DNA from: Misgurnus anguillicaudatus
Lineage: Eukaryota; Chordata; Actinopteri; Cypriniformes; Cobitidae
Assembly (NCBI RefSeq): GCF_027580225.2
Contig: NC_073356.2
Location: 12,803,001 to 12,867,000 of the forward strand
Direction of reading: 5' to 3'
DNA: 64,000 nucleotides
Position numbers and translations under genes: made by a program
Part shown: positions 59,401 through 64,000 of the stretch, piece after piece
Position numbering within the stretch: position 1 is the stretch's first letter
Layout: each line of letters starts with the position of its first letter
The notes under the pieces: model-generated
Databases searched by the model: none
What the model was told of the DNA's origin: nothing
Seen by the model: the letters and a program-made list of their open reading frames with translations, nothing else

Positions 59401-62400
59401 GGAGCACCAGCGCGTCACTCAGCTCTGTCAGGAGGCAGAGGCGCGTGTGCAGACCCTGCAGAAAGCCCTCAAGAGGGTCATTATCAAGTCCAAGCCTTAC
59501 TTTGAGCTCAAGGCTCAGTTTAACCACATCTTAGAGGTATGCATCTTAGACTCACCTCTGTTATTAAGCTTTTTAAGATGATCTTACTGTACTGATTTAC
59601 ATTTTTAGCGGGTAAAAATGTGGTAATTTGGGCAACGATTAATCGCGATTAATCGCATACAAAATAAAAGTGATTTTTTTTTTGCATAATATATGCGTGT
59701 GTGTGCTGTTTGTAATTATTATGTATATATAAATACACACATTCATGTATGCATTTAAGAAACATTTACATGTGTATATATATTTATCTATATTTTTATA
59801 CTATATTATATATTAACAATAAAAATTAATATATAAATTAAAGGTGGGCAATAAACCGGTGTGATAATAATTACTGGTATTGTGTCACGCCATGATATGG
59901 ATTTTGCAAAACCGTTGATACCGTTACATATTTATTAATTCTATTTTTGCACTTATCAGGGTTCCCGCGGGGTGTTAAAAAACAAATCTTCATAAAGTTA
60001 TATTTAAGGCCTTAAACGCACAGATTTTCATCCTAGGACTTAAATTTAACTTTCTGAATGTTAGGTTTTTTTAAGACCCCGCGGGAGATTACCAAAGTCT
60101 TAAAAGTCATACCTCCGTTCCCGAGATGCGCTGTTCACAGAAACACAAAACGAAAAGCTCCAATCGCACTTCAATCCATTTTTTTTATCATATTTTTTTA
60201 AAGATGATGCACATGTAGGCTATCATAGTGCACGCAAATCCTGACAAAGGCTATATTTGGCGAGCTTACCTACACATTGCCAGGTTCTGAAACATAGAGG
60301 ACCCAGAAGCGACAAAATCAACACTGCTTTATTGAAAATCAACTTAAACAGAAAGCAAGAAATTACCGTAATAAACCATAATTTGCCAAAAAGTGCCATT
60401 TATCTTCTTTTTTTAGGAACCATTAGATTTTTTTGATAGCGCAAATGGTTGAGGAGCTACGGTGCATTCACAAAGGGCGTAAGCGTTAACGCTTAACGGA
60501 AGGCTTGTCTGAAGCGTGGCCAACAGCCAATCACAGTGGCCGGTTCACATACTCCGGTCTTCCATACACGTAATTGGCTGGCTCTGCCTAGGTTATTTGC
60601 ATAAGGCGATCTGATTGGCTGACGCACGCTTGAAAACTTGAAAAGTTGAGAAATGTTCAACTTCTGCCGCGAGCAACGGCACTGACGCGGCGCCGACGGA
60701 TCCTCAATTCAGTTCGGCAACGCATGACGCACCCATCAAAAGTGAATAGGAAGCGTCAAACGATGCTTGAACATTTGAATTCACTTGCTTCATTCTCGCG
60801 TGAAATTCTAGTCATTCGAGAAATTCGCATCATGGGAGGGGCTTCTGAGACTCTGCCACTCCGCTCGCTTCCTGGAATCACGTCACTACAACAGCAAGGT
60901 CCTGATTGGTTAACGCGGCGCAGAAATCCAACGAAGTTTTGATTTTTCAACTCGCGCGTTCCCCGCGGCAACCCTCGCCGCGCTTACCGCGTGTACCGCA
61001 CCGCAGGATGCCTAATCACGTCTTTGCATTGACTTAACATGTAAATCACCCGCGCTTGCCGCCTCTACCGCGGCTGGTGTAAACGCAGCATTACGGTTAA
61101 ATGAATAGCGCTTTCAGAGCCCTTTAGTGGATAACGTAAGCAACATACCAAACACAATAAAACCAGCCTTAAATGGTAAATTTTGTTTTTTTTAATGCAG
61201 ATTTATTTAGAGAGGCTATTAAACGCAATGACAATAGATATTTACGCATAAAAACTTTGTTGACACTGTGAATGTGCTGGTTAATTACATTAAATGCAAT
61301 AAATACATTTATTAATATAACTTGTATTAATAATCTGCATTTATTAATGTGTTCAGGGATTAATAACAACTTAAAGTGATGCAGATGGCATCTCCCATCA
61401 GATGTTCATATTAACAACAAGAAGAAAACGATACTGAGCCAGGGTTATTATTATAATTTACAATAAATTAAACGTGCCTTATGAGTTTTTTTTTTTAAAT
61501 CTCGTTTTTTTGTATATTTGTAAATCAAACACAATCACAATCGCACTTTTTAAGAAAAAAATGGGAAAAGATTAAAAATCATGTCTATGTCCAATCTCTC
61601 ACTTATCAGTTACATAAGGTTAAAAATAAAAAAATTGTCAGTAATTTAACTAAGGTTTACTACAGTGTGACTCCAAAATGTTTTATCTCGTATGGCAACA
61701 TACCGTAATACCGCTATACCGGCCGGAGAGTGGAGTGGAGAATACCTTGATATGAATTTTAGCTCATACCGCCCACCCCTAATATAAATAAAAATGTTCT
61801 GAAATGTATATATGTATGTGTGTGTGTGTTTAAATTTAAATAATAATTACACACAGTACACACACACATATATATTAGGTAAAAATTCACTTTTATTTTG
61901 TATGTGTTTAATCGCAATTAATCGTTGCCCAGCACTAAAACCTAATATAATTTTTTTTAATGGTTTTAAACGCCAAACAAGACTGTAGAAGCATTAAAGG
62001 AGTCTCTACCACTTACACAGCATTTACCAGTATGTAACTTGAGCATTGAGGCTCGAACCTGCGACCTTCAGGTTACAAGTCTGACTATCTAACCAGAAGG
62101 TCATGACTGCCCCCTTCCAAGTCTTCAATCATTTTAGTGTGCCTTTATAGTGAAATTTGTTTATCATCACACATTAACAGGAGCACAAGTCCAAAGTCGT
62201 CCAGCTGGAGGAGCGGGTGGCAAAGGTGAAGACCCGATATTCCGTCGCCCTCCGCAACCTTGAACAAATCAGCGAGCAGATCCATGCGCAAAGGGGGCGT
62301 CTCCGTGCCGCCAGAGAGCGGAACCGAGCCCGTGGTGGGCGGAGCTCACCGGTTGGGGCGGAGTCAGAAGGTGTTATCCAGGCGGGGGCGTATGGGGGTG

Positions 62401-62813
62401 TGATAGCAAATCCTCTAATGGATAATGACTGGGCAGATCAAGAGAAAACCAGGCAGTGGGTGGAGAAACACAGGGAGGCAGGGTGGGGCCAGAGAGAACA
62501 GGCAAAGAGGACAGGGTCAGACTCCATGTCGGTCATCAGCCTGCAGACCATCGCCTCTGACCTGGAGAAATTCGATTCGGTGGAGCACCTGGGCGATCTC
62601 AGTGACGTCGGGAGCATAATAGGAGAGGAGAAGGATTCGGAAAGCGAGAGAGGATTTAGGGCCGAAGATAGACGAATAGTTAGAGAGGTGGGAAACATCT
62701 CAAGGCAGGACAGAGGTGACGCGGATAAAGATGACTCAGGGACGGAAAGGCAGCAAAGGGATAAGGAGAGGGAGAGCTTTGTGAAACAGCACCACAGAAG
62801 TGTTAGTTTGTGA
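44419..62813 (+). CDS. sh3bp5l: SH3-binding-domain protein 5-like (SH3BP5L), Rab11 GEF family
   Basis: SH3BP5-family proteins form a long coiled coil that acts as a guanine-nucleotide exchange factor for Rab11. Exons 44419-44661, 45712-45774, 53467-53595, 55556-55717, 59363-59536 and 62181-62813 join in frame to 467 aa (human about 393). An acidic N-terminus (ending EEELDPRIQ) leads into the conserved coiled coil: EELDHLNEASDEINRLELQL, then SCIEKARPYYEAR-type and YFELKAQFNHILEEHKSKV segments, then TRYSVALRNLEQISEQIHA. The SVEHL...DVGS region and the final HHRSVSL match SH3BP5L rather than SH3BP5. The C-terminal linker, rich in Arg, Glu and Gly, is longer than in mammals. The start has ACGGATGG context. 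Paralogue identity (a or b) in fish is not settled. Confidence 0.94.
46183..48550. mobile_element. Transposon flanked by a 14-bp direct repeat
   Basis: The identical 14-mer CTAGGACGAAAGTA occurs at 46169-46182 and 48551-48564. Just inside, GTCTCAGCCTCAG faces GGCTACGCGAGA. Subterminal words CACGCCCACAAACTGTT and GAGCTGTTTGACC-type complements (about 46200 and 48450) are inverted. A hAT-like element is nested inside. Non-coding. Confidence 0.65.
46455..48118. mobile_element. hAT-like non-autonomous element with GGTGTCACGATT ends
   Basis: A perfect 8-bp duplication ATATGCAT (46447-46454 and 48119-48126) flanks ends TAAGGGTGTCACGATT and AATCGTGACACCCCTA. Both terminal regions are rich in ATCGAAATCG/CGATTCTCG words. 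Interior frames of 60-100 codons show no transposase resemblance. Confidence 0.88.
48978..49664. mobile_element. MITE with GGGTTTTCACACTG ends
   Basis: Left AGGGGTTTTCACACTGCGCT and right TTTCAGGTGTGAAAAGCCCT are inverted. Subterminal AACCC/GGGTT words repeat many times (TTAACCCTAGG, ACCCTGGGTTA, AACCCAGGGTTA). Two inner copies of GTGTGAAA lie near 49380 and 49515. Confidence 0.75.
50483..50938. mobile_element. TTTGGTTCCA-ended MITE (intact)
   Basis: Inverted ends AGAGTTTGGTTCCACAAC and GCGTTTTGGAACCAAAATCCT bound about 456 bp. It is the uninterrupted relative of the element split at 11158/19718. Internal AAACTAGGATTC and ATTGCATTCTGTAGA words also occur at 11340-11445. Confidence 0.8.
51168..51908. 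mobile_element. hAT transposon with CAGTGGCGGTTCTAGA ends
   Basis: Ends CAGTGGCGGTTCTAGAC and GTGTAGAACCGCCACTG are flanked by the 8-bp duplication GCTCTTAC (51160-51167, 51909-51916). It is 741 bp, AT-rich inside, without a transposase. It interrupts an older GGACTAGTCTAATC-type element whose halves lie on both sides. Confidence 0.92.
51998..52215. mobile_element. TTAA-flanked MITE (AGGTGGAGTGCAC ends)
   Basis: TTAA is at 51994-51997 and 52216-52219. Ends AGGTGGAGTGCACAAAGTTT and TGTGCACTCCACCT. It is 218 bp. Confidence 0.9.
52827..53052. repeat. Fragment of a GCGTTTACACC-family element
   Basis: CTAATTGGCTGGCATTGCCT, GCGAGCAACGGCAGCGACGG and CAATTCAGTTCGGCAACG closely match 60553-60725. 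The two are diverged copies. The right edge CCGTGTAAACGTACCATTATG resembles the family's usual terminus. Confidence 0.65.
53657..54039. mobile_element. MITE with TGTGACCCTGG ends
   Basis: Inverted TGTGACCCTGG and CCAGGGTCACA bound 383 bp. The interior words (TTTATGCATCATCTGAAAAG, AAATATCTTCATGGAACATG) are those of a family abundant in cyprinid genomes. It lies in sh3bp5l intron 3, 60 bases after exon 3. Confidence 0.85.
54506..54655 (-). mobile_element. tRNA-derived SINE
   Basis: On the minus strand, AGTTGCTCAATTGGTAGAGC (A-box region) and GAGTTCGATCC (B box, about 54608-54598) form a tRNA-like head. The 3' tail is TTTGGATAAAAGCGTCTGCT, the common fish SINE/LINE tail. It cannot fold as an intact tRNA, so it is a retroposon. 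Confidence 0.8.
54739..54979. mobile_element. Half copy of a TTAA fold-back element
   Basis: It matches the right half of 25166-25820 (GCGTGATGCTAATGGTCTAA, AGCTATGCTAAAAGTGGTAG, TTTAACTCTAGGGGAGATGG) and ends AATGTCCCT before TTAA at 54975-54978. The left half is absent. Confidence 0.75.
54980..55555. other. sh3bp5l intron 3, remaining part
   Basis: Intronic DNA with the repeat-like phrase AGGGTTGCCATATTTCCAGC near 55092. No gene was recognised. Confidence 0.35.
55718..57000. other. sh3bp5l intron 4, first part, no recognised feature
   Basis: AT-rich intron. A short piece ending GGATCGGCCCACCCCTAG at about 56733 resembles a transposon end, with a possible partner GGGCTGCACCAATATTTCGG at 54674 before exon 4, but the match is weak. 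Confidence 0.35.
57010..57480. repeat. Dispersed repeat of unclear class in sh3bp5l intron 4
   Basis: Words such as AAAAAGATGGACGTGATGTC, GGGACTTGGGTGAAGCTAAG, CAAGTGGCCACGCCCTTAAT and AACATGGAGGTCTATGGGAA look like a widespread fish repeat. No termini or coding part were found. Confidence 0.5.
58136..58830. repeat. Imperfect tandem duplication, about 367-bp unit
   Basis: CAAATGACTTATCTGTGAGC...TGCCCTCATAATCTTTA at 58136 recurs as CAAATGAATGATCTGTGAGC...TGCCCTCATAATCTTTA at about 58503. Both are followed by CGATCTCTCTTTAC, TTTCAGAAGC and a final GTTTCATG. The copies differ by scattered substitutions and short deletions. Confidence 0.85.
59046..59219. mobile_element. Small MITE with TAGGGCTGGGTGATA ends
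   Basis: Inverted TAGGGCTGGGTGATAATG and GATATATCACCCAGCCCTA bound 174 bp, about 140 bases upstream of exon 5. Confidence 0.85.
59850..61780. mobile_element. Nested transposon with GGTGGGCAATAAACC/CCGCCCACCCC ends
   Basis: Left GGTGGGCAATAAACCGGTGT with TACTGGTATTGTG faces right GCTCATACCGCCCACCCCTA with ACCGTAATACCGCTATACCG. Inside it lie a CCCGCGGGGTGTTAA/GACCCCGCGGGAG piece (59965-60090) and the GC-rich element 60452-61094. Confidence 0.65.
60452..61094. mobile_element. Innermost GCGTTTACACC-family element
   Basis: The right end GCGGCTGGTGTAAACGCAGC (about 61070-61091) is shared with 10610-10630 and 31620-31640. The left GGTGCATTCACAAAGGGCGT is diverged. The GC-rich body (GCGAGCAACGGCACTGACGC, TTCAACTCGCGCGTTCCCCG) stands out from the AT-rich surroundings. 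Frames here are shadows of the palindromic GC-rich sequence. Confidence 0.6.
62015..62114 (-). mobile_element. tRNA-derived SINE (HE1-like) upstream of the last sh3bp5l exon
   Basis: On the minus strand GGGGGCAGTCATGACCTTCT with TGGTTAGATAGT (A box) and AGGTTCGAGCC (B box, about 62060-62050) forms a tRNA-like head of the type seen in fish HE1 SINEs. The tail runs on toward about 61960 without a clear end. Confidence 0.75.
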
Positions 62814-62954
62814 GAAAACAAGGAGAAATTCGAGTTGTTTGCTAATCCACCCTGGTCCTGAAGAGCTTAACCTTGCCTGCAGGCTTTCAGGCGAGCTTCT
62901 CGCCAGACTACAAATTAAGAATAAGACCTTGAACAACAAAAACAGTTACTTTAA

Positions 62955-63122
62955 GGTGAAGTGTGTAATTTATGTGCCACCAAGTGGAATTGTGAATATA
63001 ATGACGCTTTACGCCCTAAACTCACCCCATTGGTTAAGCCATCGTTGCGCAAATGTATGTACACTTTTCATGCAAAATGAAGACCGTAGCTGGAAGATCA
63101 TGAAAAATTACACACTTCCACC
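62955..63122. mobile_element. Short TTAA-flanked MITE
   Basis: TTAA is at 62951-62954 and 63123-63126. Ends AGGTGAAGTGTGTAATTTAT and AATTACACACTTCCACC. It is 168 bp, about 140 bases past the sh3bp5l stop and so probably in its 3' UTR. Confidence 0.85.
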
Positions 63123-63126
63123 TTAA

Positions 63127-63504
63127 AGGGATAGTTCACCCAAAAATGAAAATTCTGTATTCCTGTATGAATTTTTTTGTAATGAGCACAAAAGAATATA
63201 TTTTGATAAATGATGGTAACCATTGACTACCATAGTAGGAAAAACAAATATGATGGAATTCAATGGGTACCGTCAACTGTGTGCTTACCATCGTTCATCA
63301 AAATATCTTCATAATTTATCACAATACTTTCATAATATTTATTTTTCCTACTATGGAAGTCAATGGTTACGGCAGCTGTGTGCTTATCATTTATCAACAT
63401 ATCTTCTTTTGTGATCATCAAAACAAACTACCTCATACAGGTTTAGAACAACATGAATATGAGTAAATGATGACAGAATTTTCATTTTTTTGTGAACTAT
63501 CCCT
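63127..63504. mobile_element. TTAA-flanked MITE abutting the previous one
   Basis: It starts right after the TTAA at 63123-63126 with AGGGATAGTTCACCCAAAAA, ends TTTGTGAACTATCCCT and is followed by TTAA (63505-63508). It is 378 bp. Internal halves are inverted around CTATGGAAGTCAATGGTTAC and GTAACCATTGACTACCATAG. Confidence 0.88.
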
Positions 63505-63508
63505 TTAA

Positions 63509-64000
63509 CGCCATAGTCGCTAACAGGCTACCGTACGGTTTACATGAGAGGTGGGCTCCTCCTGGGATTGTCCAGGGGCAGAAATGATTACGAATCAATT
63601 TTCAGATGTAAGCAATAGAGTAATCAAGCGAAAAAAAGAAAGTAATAACACATTTACACTGATTGACATGACATTATTGTAATGCGCACTATAGCAGACG
63701 TGGTCCGAATGTTCTCTGCAAATTAATGAATAACAATGAGATGGGGGGTGGGGGTTCAGTCGGTCAGCAGTGATTTGTAGTTCTAGCTCTCTGATCATGA
63801 CTATGCGCTACCAGCTTGGTCTAGCGGGTAAAAAGCGTTAAGAAAACATGAAAGGAAACTAAAGATATTTAAGTAAAATGTGCGAATTCACAGGAGTTAT
63901 CACCGCATCAAAATTTGATCTATCGGACTTATGTCTTTGTTTTCCCATCTTCAAGATCATTTAGCACCTTAAACGCAAATGGGTGTTTTCACACTTGGTT
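63509..64000. other. Right edge of window, no recognised feature
   Basis: Flank downstream of sh3bp5l, possibly still transcribed. No AATAAA was recognised with confidence and no further gene was seen. Confidence 0.35.

Larger units (their letters stand above)
59626..61938. mobile_element. Transposon with GGGCAACGATTAATCGCGAT ends (outer shell)
   Basis: Left TTGGGCAACGATTAATCGCG...ACAAAATAAAAGTGA and right TCACTTTTATTTTGTATGTG...AATTAATCGTTGCCCA are inverted over about 45 bases. Next inside are TGTGTGTG/ATATATAT-rich arms. The remaining middle is filled by another element (59850-61780). Confidence 0.88.

Noticed and set aside
62050..62114. Possible tRNA gene upstream of the last sh3bp5l exon
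   Set aside because: HE1-like tRNA-derived SINE head; no intact cloverleaf.

Overview
The window looks like nuclear DNA of a teleost fish, most likely a cypriniform. Its protein-coding genes are split by GT-AG introns. The DNA between and within them is packed with class II transposons: Tc1-like, hAT-like, and a large set flanked by TTAA. There is also a 5S-rRNA-derived SINE of the type described from zebrafish, two tRNA-derived SINEs and a CA/GT microsatellite. No prokaryotic or organellar genes, CRISPR arrays or canonical tRNA/rRNA genes are seen.

Four host genes are complete and were assembled exon by exon with every junction in frame. (1) ddx39b (UAP56), minus strand, 27888 down to 6554, 10 coding exons, 435 aa. 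(2) polr1h/znrd1, plus, 28688-29358, 4 coding exons, 118 aa, divergent from ddx39b across a short CpG-rich shared promoter. (3) gtf2h4 (TFIIH p52), plus, 30435-41427, 13 coding exons, 466 aa. (4) sh3bp5l, plus, 44419-62813, 6 coding exons, 467 aa. The first three serve RNA export and splicing, RNA polymerase I, and TFIIH (Pol II initiation and repair). Their human orthologues all lie in the extended MHC region, so this block looks like a remnant of MHC-linked framework synteny. SH3BP5L lies elsewhere in human.

Region by region. 1-6000: a Tc1-like element cut by the window edge, degenerate tandem repeats, a GT microsatellite, a three-copy repeat array broken by a MITE and a 5S-SINE, and a nested pair of CACTGCA-ended MITEs. 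6000-28350: ddx39b. Its 12.3-kb intron 5 holds a very young 7.5-kb LTR element (12056-19583) with 1.6-kb LTRs, a tRNA-Trp-type primer site and no visible coding capacity. 28350-30435: promoters and polr1h. 30435-41430: gtf2h4, with two Tc1-like elements and two TTAA fold-back elements in introns. 41430-44400: intergenic, mostly two related TTAA elements. 44419-62813: sh3bp5l, whose introns hold several levels of nested transposons. 62814-64000: probable 3' UTR and flank, with two TTAA elements that share a single TTAA.

No wholly new system is evident. The best leads are the non-coding young LTR element, two Tc1 subfamilies in which both copies share the same disabling lesion (implying amplification in trans), the TTAA fold-back family, an element with an unusual 14-bp flanking duplication, and the MHC-type gene block.
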